DNA from: TMED27 sp964350435
GTDB lineage: Bacteria; Pseudomonadota; Alphaproteobacteria; Micavibrionales; Micavibrionaceae
DNA: 64,000 nucleotides
Direction of reading: 5' to 3'
Assembly (NCBI GenBank): GCA_964350435.1
Contig: CAYGJS010000008.1
Span: 1-64,000 of the forward strand
Shown here in pieces: positions 35,661-44,884 of the stretch. How positions within the stretch are numbered: position 1 is the stretch's first letter; each line of letters opens with the position of its first letter. The notes beneath the pieces were generated by a model that did no database searches, had not been told where the DNA came from, and saw nothing but the letters and a program-made list of their open reading frames with translations. The translations under genes were made by a program, and so were the position numbers.

Positions 35661-37292
35661 ATGCGGCTTACAATTTTTAACGCATTGCGCAATCGCGCAA
35701 GCCATATGGCCGCGAACAGTCTCTTTTATAATTGGAGTCTGCGCGGGGACGTGCCTGATCGGTTGATCGTTAAGCCCGTGGATATGTGGCCGGGGAATGC
35801 GGAATATGGGCAGCTTATTTTCGATGGGCAGATGCCCGGGCATTATAGCCATGAGGATTTACACGGGTTTGTATGGCTTCGGGATTTGCGAAGGCTGGCG
35901 CGGAGTTCTGGCGGATCGGGTGTATGTGTGCGTCGGCATGCGCGGCATACGATACAAAGCTGGATTGAGCGGTATGGTGTTTGGGACGCGCAGAGCTGGG
36001 ACGCCGGGGTTTGCGGGCAGCGGATTGCGATGTGGATTAGCGGGCATGAGTTTTATGCCGATCAGGCGGGGATTGTTTGCCCCGATGAGATTGAGGATTT
36101 ACACGAATTTGAAGATGCGCTGTTTGATTCCATAGCGCGGCAGGCACGGCATATTTCGCGGGTGTTTTCGCAGAAAGGGAAATGTTCGCCGATTGGGCGG
36201 CTGCAGGCTTGTAAAGGTTTGCTGTATGCGGGGCTTGCGTTTGAGGGGTGTGAGGCTTGGGTGGAGCAGGCGCTGGATGTGCTTTTGCGCGAGATTGATT
36301 TGCAGATATCGGGGGATGGGTCGCATCGGTCGCGCAGCCCCGAGCAGCTTAAGAAGGTGCTTATGATTTTGCTGGATGTCCGTATGGGGTTGAGCGCGGG
36401 GGATTATCCGCTGCCGGATAAAATTCAGCATGCGATTGACCGGATGGGGCCTGCGCTGCGGTTCTTCCGTAATAGCGATAAGGGGCTTTGTGTTTTTCAG
36501 GGCGCGCAGCAGGGGCGTGAGGATGTTCTGGATATGATTTTTACGCAGAGCGGGGTGCGGGGGAAGGTGATGAAGTCTCTGCCGAGCGCGGGGTATGAGC
36601 GGGTTACGCTGGGGCGTACGTCGCTGGTTATGGATTGCGGGCGCGCGCCGGAGCGGGAATTTGATGCGTTTGCGCACGCTGCGCCGTTGGCGTTTGAGAT
36701 GAGTTATGGCCGGGAGCGGGTGTTCGTGAATTGCGGGACGCACCCTTCAGATGAGAGCTGGCGGGAGGCTTTGCGCGGGACGGCCGCGCATAATACGCTT
36801 ATACTTGGGCATCGGAATGCGTGTGAAATTCGTGAGGATGGGCATTTTGCGCGGCGGGCGGATAAGGTGAGCGCAACGCGGGAGGAGAGTAAATCTGCGG
36901 TTTTGCTGGAGGGGCAGCATAATGGGTATGAGCGTTTGAATGGCTATACGCATCGGCGCAGGCTGTACGTGTCGGATCAGGGGCATGATGTACGCGGCGA
37001 AGATTATATTTGTTCGCAGATTGCGCCAGCGAAGCCGATTGATATTGCGGTGAGGTTTCATTTGCATCCGCGGGTGATGGTGTCGCTTATTCGGGATGGG
37101 CAGGAGGCGCTTTTGCGTTTGCCGGGCGGGACGGGATGGCGGTTCACGTTTTCGGCCGGATTTTTGTCATTGGAGGAGAGTGTTTATTTGGGTGAAGGGA
37201 CGGAAGCCCGCAAGAGTAAACAAATGGTTATTTATGGACAAACACGTGAGAAAAAAGCAAAAATTAAATGGTCCTGTCAAAAAGAGGGCTAA
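35661..37292 (+). CDS. Heparinase II/III family protein
   Basis: 543 residues from the ATG at 35661, which follows a strong AAGGGGG ribosome-binding site. The N-terminal half is an alpha-barrel (DMWPGNAEYGQLIFDGQ, FVWLRDLRRL, FGVWDAQSW-like segments) and the C-terminal half is the beta-rich heparinase II/III domain (AFEMSYGRERVFVNCGTHP, GTAAHNTLILG with the conserved histidine-asparagine). Members of this alphaproteobacterial branch are commonly encoded among housekeeping genes and their polysaccharide substrate is unknown. No signal peptide is apparent. It may act on a cell-surface or storage polysaccharide. Confidence 0.88.
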   Translation: MRLTIFNALRNRASHMAANSLFYNWSLRGDVPDRLIVKPVDMWPGNAEYGQLIFDGQMPGHYSHEDLHGFVWLRDLRRLARSSGGSGVCVRRHARHTIQSWIERYGVWDAQSWDAGVCGQRIAMWISGHEFYADQAGIVCPDEIEDLHEFEDALFDSIARQARHISRVFSQKGKCSPIGRLQACKGLLYAGLAFEGCEAWVEQALDVLLREIDLQISGDGSHRSRSPEQLKKVLMILLDVRMGLSAGDYPLPDKIQHAIDRMGPALRFFRNSDKGLCVFQGAQQGREDVLDMIFTQSGVRGKVMKSLPSAGYERVTLGRTSLVMDCGRAPEREFDAFAHAAPLAFEMSYGRERVFVNCGTHPSDESWREALRGTAAHNTLILGHRNACEIREDGHFARRADKVSATREESKSAVLLEGQHNGYERLNGYTHRRRLYVSDQGHDVRGEDYICSQIAPAKPIDIAVRFHLHPRVMVSLIRDGQEALLRLPGGTGWRFTFSAGFLSLEESVYLGEGTEARKSKQMVIYGQTREKKAKIKWSCQKEG

Positions 37293-37310
37293 GGTTTTAG
37301 AGTAGTAGGG

Positions 37311-38255
37311 ATGACCGCAAATAAATCTAAAAAGGAATATGATACCGAGCTTTTGCGGCGGATTGAAAATCTGATTATCAGTTTTCAAAAGCTTGTGATG
37401 GACTCCGAAGGGACGGCGGAGGAGAAGACGCTCGTTTATGGTTTGCGGGTTTTGGTGTCGCTGGCGAATATGATCCTGCGGAAAGAGGACGTGTTCGGGG
37501 TGGAGCCCTGGCATATTATATCCGCGCATGCGCCGCTTTCGATGCCTGGGGAGATGCTTTTGCGGGTGAAGGATTACAGGGGTGAGCCGATGGCGCCGTA
37601 TCCGGCGATTATGGCGTTTTATAATCATGGATATACGCCTGATATTGACGGGATATTGTTTCTGGCGGCGCTGTGGCAGTTTCAGAAAAGTGCCGAGAAG
37701 CAGGTGTCGATCAATATTTCGGCGCGCAGTTTACGGGATGCGGAGTTTGTGAAAGTGACGCTGGAGCGGATTGGATCGCTTGATCTGGCGGCGGATGAAA
37801 AGATTATTATCGAGATTCATGAATCTACGCCGCATCTGGCGATGAGCCGGCAGGTTCTGGATTTGTATAGGGTCTTGGGCGTCGGCTTTGCGATTGATGA
37901 TGTGGGCCTGAATATGAATGATGTTTTGCGGCTCGCGGAATTTGATGATTTGGCGGAGTATGTGAAAATTGACCGGCGCTCGGTGTGTTCGGGGGAGGGG
38001 GAGAATTCTTTGGCGAAAGTCCTGTCGTTTGTGCGGACGTTGATGCCGACGGCAGTGATGGTGGCGGAAGGGGTTAAGGACGCGGGGCATGCGCTCGATA
38101 TTCAGGCGGAGTTTCCAGAGATTTTTTATGTGCAAGGGCTGTTTTTACCGCGTGATCGGCAGGCGTTTAAGCTGGAGCTTTATAATGCGGGCGCGGCGCG
38201 GAAGCGGGAGGCTGCGGAGACTTTAGAGCGCAAAAGTGGACAGGCTTCGGGGTAG
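37311..38255 (+). CDS. Degenerate EAL-domain protein
   Basis: 314 residues. The C-terminal two thirds align by eye with EAL phosphodiesterases for c-di-GMP: SINISARSL, KIIIEIHES (for ExTE), FAIDDVGLN (for DDFG), YVKIDR, MVAEGVKD (for EGVE) and YVQGLFL. The N-terminal ExLxR motif that names the domain is not visible; the corresponding region reads MAPYPAIMAFYNHGYTP. Metal-binding Asn, Glu and Asp-Asp positions look retained. It could be a c-di-GMP receptor or an enzyme with altered activity. No sensor domain or membrane helix is present. It starts 18 bases after the heparinase-like gene. Confidence 0.75.
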   Translation: MTANKSKKEYDTELLRRIENLIISFQKLVMDSEGTAEEKTLVYGLRVLVSLANMILRKEDVFGVEPWHIISAHAPLSMPGEMLLRVKDYRGEPMAPYPAIMAFYNHGYTPDIDGILFLAALWQFQKSAEKQVSINISARSLRDAEFVKVTLERIGSLDLAADEKIIIEIHESTPHLAMSRQVLDLYRVLGVGFAIDDVGLNMNDVLRLAEFDDLAEYVKIDRRSVCSGEGENSLAKVLSFVRTLMPTAVMVAEGVKDAGHALDIQAEFPEIFYVQGLFLPRDRQAFKLELYNAGAARKREAAETLERKSGQASG

Positions 38256-38340
38256 ATACCGGCCGGTTGGTTTTAATTATTTTGATGCGCGCTGAATTTT
38301 TGTTCTTGTAATGTTCTTTTTATTTGTTATGATTTGAATC

Positions 38341-39771
38341 ATGGCGAAAGTGAAAAAATCATATGTCTGTCAGTCTTGTGGAGCGGTTTCCAGCCGGTGG
38401 GCGGGGAAGTGCGAATCCTGCGCGGAGTGGAACACAATTACGGAAGAGGTTATAGAGACGAGCGTGCCGAAGGGGATGAGCGGCAATGTCAAAGGGCGGA
38501 AAATTGATTTTGTAACGCTGGATAATCCCGAGCGGAAAGTTTACAGGCGTTATATTTCGGGGATTGCGGAGTTTGATCGCACGACGGGCGGCGGGCTGGT
38601 GCCAGGTTCAGCGACGTTGATCGGCGGGGATCCGGGGATTGGGAAATCAACGCTTTTGTTGCAGCTTGTTTGTGCGCTGTCTAAGCGCAATGCGCGGTGC
38701 GTCTATGTTTCGGGCGAGGAGGCGATTGATCAGGTGCGGATGCGGGCGCAGCGGCTGGGGCTTGCGGATGCACCTGTGGAATTGGCGAGTGCCACGAATG
38801 TGCGGGATATTCTGACTAGTGTAGAGGCTGTGGATACCGCCAAGGGGGCGGTGGAGGTTTTGATTATCGATTCCATTCAAACGATGTTTATTGACAATAT
38901 TGATTCTGCGCCCGGGACGGTGACGCAGGTTCGCACGTCCGCACAGGAAATTATTCGCCATGCCAAGGCGCGGGATCTGGCGGTGATTTTTGTGGGGCAT
39001 GTGACGAAAGACGGGCAGATTGCGGGGCCGCGGGTGCTGGAGCATATGGTCGATACGGTGCTGTATTTTGAAGGCGATAAGAGCCATCAATTCAGGATTT
39101 TGCGGAGCGTGAAAAACCGTTTCGGTCCGACGGACGAGATTGGGGTGTTCGAAATGGTGGGCGCGGGATTGCAGGAGGTTGCCAATCCGTCGGAGATTTT
39201 CTTGTCGCAAAGGGCCGCGGATGTTGCGGGGAGTGCAGTACTGGCGGCGCTTGAGGGATCAAGGCCGATGCTGGTGGAGGTGCAGGCACTGGTCGCGCCC
39301 TCGACTTTGGGCAGCCCAAGGCGGAGCGTGATCGGGTATGACCCGAACCGTTTGGCGATGATTGTGGCGGTGCTGGAGACGCGCTGCGGCTTGCAGATTT
39401 CATCCTGTGATATTTTCCTCAATATTGCGGGGGGAATCCGCATTCAGGAGCCGGCGGCGGATATGGCGGTGGCTGCGGCATTGATAAGCGCGCTTCAAAA
39501 TCATCCATTGCCGCATGAAACGGTGTTTTTCGGTGAGATCGGTCTGGCGGGGGAGGTTCGTCAGGTCGCGCAAGGGGATTTGCGGCTTAAAGAGGCTTCG
39601 AAATTGGGTTTCCGTGAGGCGATCATTCCGAAGGGCAAGAATAAAAAGGGCGAAGAGAAGTGCGCGCGGCGGGTGAGCGGGCATGATATTCGGATTTCCG
39701 AGATTGACCATGTTCAGGTTTTGAGTGATTTGTTTATGGTCAACCAGCCGCCGAAGGTTGCGGCTGTATAA
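38341..39771 (+). CDS. radA: DNA repair protein RadA/Sms
   Basis: 476 residues. An N-terminal zinc finger (CQSCG ... CESCAEW), a RecA-like ATPase with Walker A GGDPGIGKSTLLLQ and the RadA-specific KNRFG motif (RSVKNRFGPTDEIG), and a C-terminal Lon-protease-like domain (GGIRIQEPAADMAVAAALIS). It promotes branch migration in recombination. It is followed by cvpA and purF, a common order in alphaproteobacteria. Confidence 0.96.
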   Translation: MAKVKKSYVCQSCGAVSSRWAGKCESCAEWNTITEEVIETSVPKGMSGNVKGRKIDFVTLDNPERKVYRRYISGIAEFDRTTGGGLVPGSATLIGGDPGIGKSTLLLQLVCALSKRNARCVYVSGEEAIDQVRMRAQRLGLADAPVELASATNVRDILTSVEAVDTAKGAVEVLIIDSIQTMFIDNIDSAPGTVTQVRTSAQEIIRHAKARDLAVIFVGHVTKDGQIAGPRVLEHMVDTVLYFEGDKSHQFRILRSVKNRFGPTDEIGVFEMVGAGLQEVANPSEIFLSQRAADVAGSAVLAALEGSRPMLVEVQALVAPSTLGSPRRSVIGYDPNRLAMIVAVLETRCGLQISSCDIFLNIAGGIRIQEPAADMAVAAALISALQNHPLPHETVFFGEIGLAGEVRQVAQGDLRLKEASKLGFREAIIPKGKNKKGEEKCARRVSGHDIRISEIDHVQVLSDLFMVNQPPKVAAV

Positions 39772-39877
39772 GGGCGGGGGGGCGCCGGGCGCGCGTAGGT
39801 GATTAGTCCTTGATTTTATGCAGGGTTTTGCCTATTTATGGGACTTAACTCTTGTCTTCGAAGGCTCGCCCAATTTT

Positions 39878-40630
39878 ATGATCATTGATACTTTAGTTCT
39901 GGTCGTTCTTTTGATTTCAGCTGTGATTGCATTTTTGCGCGGGTTTATTCGTGAAGTTTTGACGATTGCGGGCGTGCTTGGCGGAAGTGCGGCGGCGTAT
40001 ATCGGCGGGCCTGTGTTCGTTCCGACGATGCATGGATGGTTGGGGGTTGAAGCGGATGTGGAGCCGGAGAAGCTTTTCGGGATGCTGCCTTATGATCTTT
40101 TGGGCACTGCTCTGGCTTATGGGCTGATATTTGTTGTGGTGGTGCTTGTTCTTTCGGTCATCAGCCATTTTCTGGCTGAAGGGGCGCGGAGTTTGGGGCT
40201 TGGGGCGATTGACCGTACGCTTGGGTTTATTTTTGGTCTGGCGCGCGGGATTGTTCTGTTGGGTCTGCTCTATTTGCCTGTCCATTTGTTTATTGAGCAG
40301 GAGGCCAAGGACCAATGGTTTGAGGGTAGCCGTACGCATTTTTATATTGCGAAAGTTTCGGATAGTTTGTCGGGATTTTTGCCTGAGGATGCGAAGGATA
40401 AAGCCGGTGAGGGGATTGATGCGGCCAAGGAGGCAAATTCGGCGCGTAAGAAGCTGGAGGATATTCGTTTGCTGGATGGGGGGGAGAAGCCTGCGTCTAG
40501 GGATGCGCCTAATTTGGGGGCGTTGCCCTCTGTCAATGAGGGGTATAGCGAGGAGTTTCGCGAGAAAATGGACAGGCTTTTTGAGGATGAGGGCGCGATG
40601 CCCCCTACGCCTTCGGCGGGGAATGAATAG
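39878..40630 (+). CDS. cvpA: CvpA family membrane protein
   Basis: About 250 residues from the ATG at 39878, which places the first helix (IIDTLVLVVLLISAVIAFLRG) at the N-terminus; an in-frame ATG at 39818 would add 20 polar residues. Four membrane helices and the FIREVLTIAG and GAIDRTLGFIFGLARG motifs define the CvpA family. An acidic C-terminal tail follows. CvpA is linked to colicin V export in E. coli and to envelope stress elsewhere; its position just before purF is widely conserved. Confidence 0.9.
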   Translation: MIIDTLVLVVLLISAVIAFLRGFIREVLTIAGVLGGSAAAYIGGPVFVPTMHGWLGVEADVEPEKLFGMLPYDLLGTALAYGLIFVVVVLVLSVISHFLAEGARSLGLGAIDRTLGFIFGLARGIVLLGLLYLPVHLFIEQEAKDQWFEGSRTHFYIAKVSDSLSGFLPEDAKDKAGEGIDAAKEANSARKKLEDIRLLDGGEKPASRDAPNLGALPSVNEGYSEEFREKMDRLFEDEGAMPPTPSAGNE

Positions 40631-40638
40631 GGCGCGTT

Positions 40639-42105
40639 ATGTTTGAAGATTTTGATTTCAGTGATGACAAGTTCCATGAAGAGTGCGGGGTTTTCGGGGT
40701 TTATGGCAGCGAAGATGCGGCGGCGTTTACGGCGCTGGGGCTTCATGCCTTGCAGCATCGGGGGCAGGAAGCCTGCGGGATTGTGGCCTATGACGGCACG
40801 GAATTTCATGCGCATAAGGCTTTGGGGCTCGTGGATGCGACATTCGGGCAGGGCAGCGTTATTGAGCGGCTGAGCGGGCATGCGGCGATCGGGCATAACC
40901 GATATTCTACAAGCGGGGAGCCCGCTTTGCGGAACGTACAGCCGATGTTTGGGGATATGGATTTCGGCGGGTTTGCGGTGGCGCATAACGGGAATCTGAC
41001 GAATGCGCATATGCTGCGGAAGGCTTTGGTCAAGCGGGGTTCGATTTTTCAGTCTTCCAGCGATACGGAAGTGATTGTGCATTTGGTTGCGGTGTCTTCG
41101 AAGAAGACTGTTACGGATCGTTTGATTGATGCGGTTAAGCAGATCAAGGGCGGGTATTCTCTGGTGGCGTGCGCGAATGATCAGGTGATCGGCGTGCGCG
41201 ACCCGCATGGCATACGGCCGCTGGTTTTGGGGCAGATTGGCGAGGCTTATGTGCTGGCGTCCGAGACCTGCGCGCTGGATATTATCGGGGCGGAGTTTGT
41301 AAGGGATATTGCCCCCGGCGAGATGGTGATTTTGGATCAGGGCGGGGTTAAGACTTTAAGCCCGTTTAAGGCGCAGTCGAAGCGGCTTTGTATTTTCGAG
41401 TATATTTATTTTGCGCGGCCTGACAGTTCCATGGATGGGCGCAGCGTTTATGAAATGCGGAAGAATATCGGGATTGAGCTGGCGAAGGAAAGCCCGGTGG
41501 CGGGCGCGGATTTGATTGTACCTGTGCCCGATAGCGGGGTGCCGAGCGCGATTGGATATGCGGAGGCTAGCGGGATTCCATTTGAGCTTGGGATTATTCG
41601 CAATCATTATGTCGGGCGTACGTTTATTGAACCGACGGATAAAATCCGCCATCTGGGTGTACGTTTGAAGCATAATGCCAATCGCAAGTTCATCGAGGGC
41701 AAGAGCGTTGTTCTGGTGGATGATTCGATTGTGCGCGGGACGACCTCCAAGAAGATTGTCGAGATGGTTCGCGATGCCGGCGCGCGGGAAGTGCATATGC
41801 GGATTTCTTCGCCGCCGACGATGAATAGCTGTTTTTACGGGATTGATACGCCGTCATCGGGGGAGCTTTTGGCCAATAGCAAGTCGGTTGAGGATATTTG
41901 CGCGCATATCGGCGCGGATTCTTTGGCGTATATTTCTCTGGACGGGCTTTACCGCGCAGTGGGGGAAACCAAGCGGAATGCGAAGGTTCCGCAGTATTGT
42001 GATGCCTGTTTTACGGGGGATTATCCGGTGGAGCTGGTGGATCACAATCATAGCGGCAGCGGCGCGAGAGTTACGGCTTTGCAGGAGCGGCGTGCGAAGA
42101 GCTAG
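40639..42105 (+). CDS. purF: Amidophosphoribosyltransferase
   Basis: 488 residues. The Ntn-glutaminase nucleophile is Cys16 in HEECGVFGVYG, so a 15-residue propeptide must be removed. ALQHRGQEACGI and GHNRYSTSG follow. The phosphoribosyltransferase domain has VVLVDDSIVRGTT, the PRPP loop. A CxxC-like set (YCDACFTG) near the C-terminus suggests the iron-sulfur-cluster form or a remnant of it. It starts purine synthesis from PRPP and glutamine. Its TAG stop overlaps that of the convergent mscS gene at a CTAG. Confidence 0.96.
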   Translation: MFEDFDFSDDKFHEECGVFGVYGSEDAAAFTALGLHALQHRGQEACGIVAYDGTEFHAHKALGLVDATFGQGSVIERLSGHAAIGHNRYSTSGEPALRNVQPMFGDMDFGGFAVAHNGNLTNAHMLRKALVKRGSIFQSSSDTEVIVHLVAVSSKKTVTDRLIDAVKQIKGGYSLVACANDQVIGVRDPHGIRPLVLGQIGEAYVLASETCALDIIGAEFVRDIAPGEMVILDQGGVKTLSPFKAQSKRLCIFEYIYFARPDSSMDGRSVYEMRKNIGIELAKESPVAGADLIVPVPDSGVPSAIGYAEASGIPFELGIIRNHYVGRTFIEPTDKIRHLGVRLKHNANRKFIEGKSVVLVDDSIVRGTTSKKIVEMVRDAGAREVHMRISSPPTMNSCFYGIDTPSSGELLANSKSVEDICAHIGADSLAYISLDGLYRAVGETKRNAKVPQYCDACFTGDYPVELVDHNHSGSGARVTALQERRAKS

Positions 42106-42968
42106 GCGGCTTTTTTCCCTTTATTACCAGCAGACATTGCGGCGGCAGTATCCGTTGAAATTTCCAGTGTACGTGTCGGGAAGGGGATCGTGATTCCGGC
42201 CTTGTCGAGGGCTTCTTTTGTTGATTTGGCGAGATCCCATTTGGTTTGTAGGTGGTCGGAGGTGTTTGTCCAATAGCGCGCCGTGATGTTGACGGAAGAT
42301 TCGCCGAGGCTGTCCACGAAATACACGGGGGTTTTTTCTTCGGTGGTGATCAGGCGCTTGTCTTTTTCTACGGCGGATTTGATTGCCTTGATTGCGGCGT
42401 TGATATCATCGCCGTAGCTGATGCCGTTGACCAGATCATGACGGCGGTGTTTGTTGCGGTTGAAGTTGACGATTTCGGTGTCCCAGATCTGGCTGTTGGG
42501 GGCGAAGATGTGGAGGTTATCCAGAGTGTTGAGCTCGGTCGTAAAGAGGTTGAGGGCTTTGACGACGCCTTTGATGTTTCCGGTTTCGATATAATCGCCG
42601 ACATTGAATGGGCGCAGGATGAGAAGCATGACACCGGCGGCGACGTTGGAGAGGGTCCCCTGCAAAGCGAGGCCAATCGCCAGACCTGCAGCGCCGAGAA
42701 CGGCGAGAAGCGAGGCGGTTTGCACCCCGAGCTGTCCCAGTACGGCGACCGCAGCGATGGCGAGAATGGCGTATTTGGCCAGCCCGCCGAGGAAGGTTTT
42801 GAGGGTGTTGTCTAGCTTTTTAAGGGATTTGACGCGGTTGGATGTCCAGTTACCAACAACCCAACCCGCGATCAAAATCGCAATCGCGGTGATTAAGCGC
42901 ATGCCCCAGACGGTCAACATGGAGATAAATTCACTTTCATTGGCGAGCTGGAGGGCGGAGAGGTCCAT
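42102..42968 (-). CDS. Small-conductance mechanosensitive channel (MscS family)
   Basis: 288 residues with three N-terminal membrane helices. The pore-lining third helix (ASLLAVLGAAGLAIGLALQG) is glycine/alanine-rich as in MscS. The beta-domain motif NVAAGVMLLILRPFNVGDYI follows, then FAPNSQIWDTEIVNF. It opens on osmotic downshock to release solutes. It stands alone between purF and der, convergent with purF. Confidence 0.93.
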   Translation of the reverse strand: MDLSALQLANESEFISMLTVWGMRLITAIAILIAGWVVGNWTSNRVKSLKKLDNTLKTFLGGLAKYAILAIAAVAVLGQLGVQTASLLAVLGAAGLAIGLALQGTLSNVAAGVMLLILRPFNVGDYIETGNIKGVVKALNLFTTELNTLDNLHIFAPNSQIWDTEIVNFNRNKHRRHDLVNGISYGDDINAAIKAIKSAVEKDKRLITTEEKTPVYFVDSLGESSVNITARYWTNTSDHLQTKWDLAKSTKEALDKAGITIPFPTRTLEISTDTAAAMSAGNKGKKAA

Positions 42969-43048
42969 TTATTGCGATCCTTTTATTGGGTTGTTTCTGA
43001 TGCGCCCAATGTTCCAAATTTTGCGGAGCAATGCAAGGCGGGAGGTTT

Positions 43049-44467
43049 TTAATCCGTAAACGGATTTCTGGATTTGCGCATCAGCAGGCGGATGGGTACG
43101 CCCGGGATATCATAGTCACGGCGCAGGCCGTTGATGATAAAGCGTTTGTAAGAATCGGGGAGTTTATCCGGTTTTGACACCCACATCGCGAATGTAGGAG
43201 GCCTTGTTTTGATCTGGGTGATGTATTTTAAACGGTTGGTGCGGCCAGACACCAAAGGGGCGGGGTTCTGGCTTTCCATGGCGGCGAGCCAGCGGTTTAA
43301 TCCCGCGGTCGAGATGCGTTTGTTCCACAGGCCGTATGTCCAGAGGCAGCGATCGAGCAGTTTATTGATATTTTTGCCGTTCAGCGCGGAGATGGTCTGG
43401 TAGGGGATGTCTTTAATTTGCGCCAGTGAGGTTTGCATTTTATGGGCGAGTTCGTCCAGTGCGTCTTCGCGCTCATTCACGCTGTCCCATTTGTTGACGG
43501 CAATAACGAGAGCGCGGCCTTCCTCGATGATGTGTTCGGCGATTTGAACGTCCTGTTTTTCCATCGGCATTGTGCCGTCGATCACCAGCACAACAATTTG
43601 CGCGAGGCGGATGGCGCGCATGGAATCCTCGACGCTCATTTTTTCGATGTTGTCCTGCACCTTGGCTTTTTTACGCATGCCCGCGGTATCGACGAGTTTG
43701 AAGCGGCGGCCTTCGTATTCCCAATCGACGGCGATGGCGTCGCGTGTGATGCCGGCCTCTGGCCCTGTCATAACGCGTTGATCCTGAACGATGGCGTTCA
43801 GGAGGGTTGATTTGCCGACATTCGGACGGCCCACGATGGCAATTTTGAGAGGTTTTTCGGGGTCTTCTTCTTCGGCGATCTCGATGAATTCAAAATCTTC
43901 ACGGCCTTCGATGTCGTCGATGTTTTCGAGGTTGAGGCCACCTTCGCTTTCTTCTTCGGCTTTTTCGTCTTCTTCAGGGAAGAAGGGCGCGAGGGCGTGG
44001 TAAATGTCTTCGAGGCCGTTGCCGTGCTCTGCCGATACGGCGATGGGCTGCCCGAGGCCGAGGCTGTAGGCTTCTCCAAGTGCCGCTTGCACGGCTTTTT
44101 CGGTTTCGGCTTTGTTGATGACGAGCGTTACGGGGATTTTTTGTTTGCGCAGCCATTGAGCGAAATGTTGGTCGAGGGGGGTAACGCCCGCTCTGCCGTC
44201 AATCATGAACAGGGCGGCATCGGCGTTTTTGAGTGCGGCCTCGGTTTGCTGGCGCATGCGGCCTTGAATTGAGGTGTCGAAACTTTCTTCCAGGCCTGCG
44301 GTGTCGATGATGCGGAGCTGGCGGTCGAAGAGCCAGCCTTCGGCGGTGCGCCAGTCGCGTGTCACGCCTGGCGTATCATCCACGATGGCGAGCTTTTTGC
44401 CGGCGATGCGGTTGAAAAGGGTCGATTTGCCGACATTCGGACGGCCGATGAGCGCGAGGGTAAACAT
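43049..44467 (-). CDS. der: Ribosome biogenesis GTPase Der (EngA)
   Basis: 472 residues with two tandem GTPase domains: G1 motifs GRPNVGKSTLFNRI near residue 8 and GRPNVGKSTLLNAI near residue 213, DTAGL and DTAGM switch II motifs, NKAE and NKWD base-specificity motifs, and a C-terminal KH-like domain (LRRDYDIPGVPIRLLMRKSRNPF). An acidic linker (FPEEDEKAEEESEGG) joins the G domains. It acts in large-subunit assembly. The expected upstream neighbour is bamB, but an S23-like gene and a heptad array lie between, and no clear ribosome-binding site precedes the ATG. Confidence 0.96.
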   Translation of the reverse strand: MFTLALIGRPNVGKSTLFNRIAGKKLAIVDDTPGVTRDWRTAEGWLFDRQLRIIDTAGLEESFDTSIQGRMRQQTEAALKNADAALFMIDGRAGVTPLDQHFAQWLRKQKIPVTLVINKAETEKAVQAALGEAYSLGLGQPIAVSAEHGNGLEDIYHALAPFFPEEDEKAEEESEGGLNLENIDDIEGREDFEFIEIAEEEDPEKPLKIAIVGRPNVGKSTLLNAIVQDQRVMTGPEAGITRDAIAVDWEYEGRRFKLVDTAGMRKKAKVQDNIEKMSVEDSMRAIRLAQIVVLVIDGTMPMEKQDVQIAEHIIEEGRALVIAVNKWDSVNEREDALDELAHKMQTSLAQIKDIPYQTISALNGKNINKLLDRCLWTYGLWNKRISTAGLNRWLAAMESQNPAPLVSGRTNRLKYITQIKTRPPTFAMWVSKPDKLPDSYKRFIINGLRRDYDIPGVPIRLLMRKSRNPFTD

Positions 44468-44508
44468 AAGATTTTAGAGATAAGGGGTAAGAAATAAGAT
44501 GTAAGATC
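44467..44508. repeat. Degenerate heptad array (TAAGNNN) flanking the S23-like gene, left side
   Basis: Six consecutive 7-base units on the plus strand: TAAGATT, TTAGAGA, TAAGGGG, TAAGAAA, TAAGATG, TAAGATC. The first unit shares its first base with the der start codon (CAT on plus). The array is the inverted, degenerate counterpart of the CTCTTAC array on the other side of the gene. Confidence 0.75.
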
Positions 44509-44514
44509 GTGTTT

Positions 44515-44883
44515 TTATTTAAAGCTTTTCCAGTTCTCTGCAAGCTTGAACATCATTTTTCCCAATTCCTCATATTCCTTTTTTAATTTCAGGGATGTAA
44601 CTTCGTCTATGTACGCTAAATCGTAAGAAAAATCTATCCAAACTATCATTTCGTTGCATGAACCAATGGCAATATTGAGAAACCGCTTAAACTCAGCATT
44701 TGATTTGTGATGTTTCGAAAACCCCTCAGCAATATTTGCAGGTATAGAGCGGCTTGCCCTTCGTATTTGATTGGTTAATCCATATTGCTCATCTTTCGGA
44801 AAGGCTTTTGATAGACGATGAAGTTCGAGGGCTGCCTTATAAGAGCGTTGATAAATTTCAAGATCATAAAATGTCTTTATCAT
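44515..44883 (-). CDS. Four-helix-bundle protein (S23 / 23S intervening-sequence type)
   Basis: 122 residues that match the S23-like four-helix bundle: DLEIYQRSYKAALELHRLSK, FPKDEQYGLTNQIRRASRSI, PANIAEGFSKHH, and later YEELGKMMFKLAENW. Such proteins are found in 23S rRNA intervening sequences and as free genes; their function is not known. Here it lies between bamB and der, and is enclosed by inverted heptad arrays that reach its start codon. The upstream array repeats GAGGTAA, so it contains many Shine-Dalgarno-like GAGG cores. It looks like an inserted cassette. Confidence 0.88.
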   Translation of the reverse strand: MIKTFYDLEIYQRSYKAALELHRLSKAFPKDEQYGLTNQIRRASRSIPANIAEGFSKHHKSNAEFKRFLNIAIGSCNEMIVWIDFSYDLAYIDEVTSLKLKKEYEELGKMMFKLAENWKSFK

Positions 44884-44884
44884 T

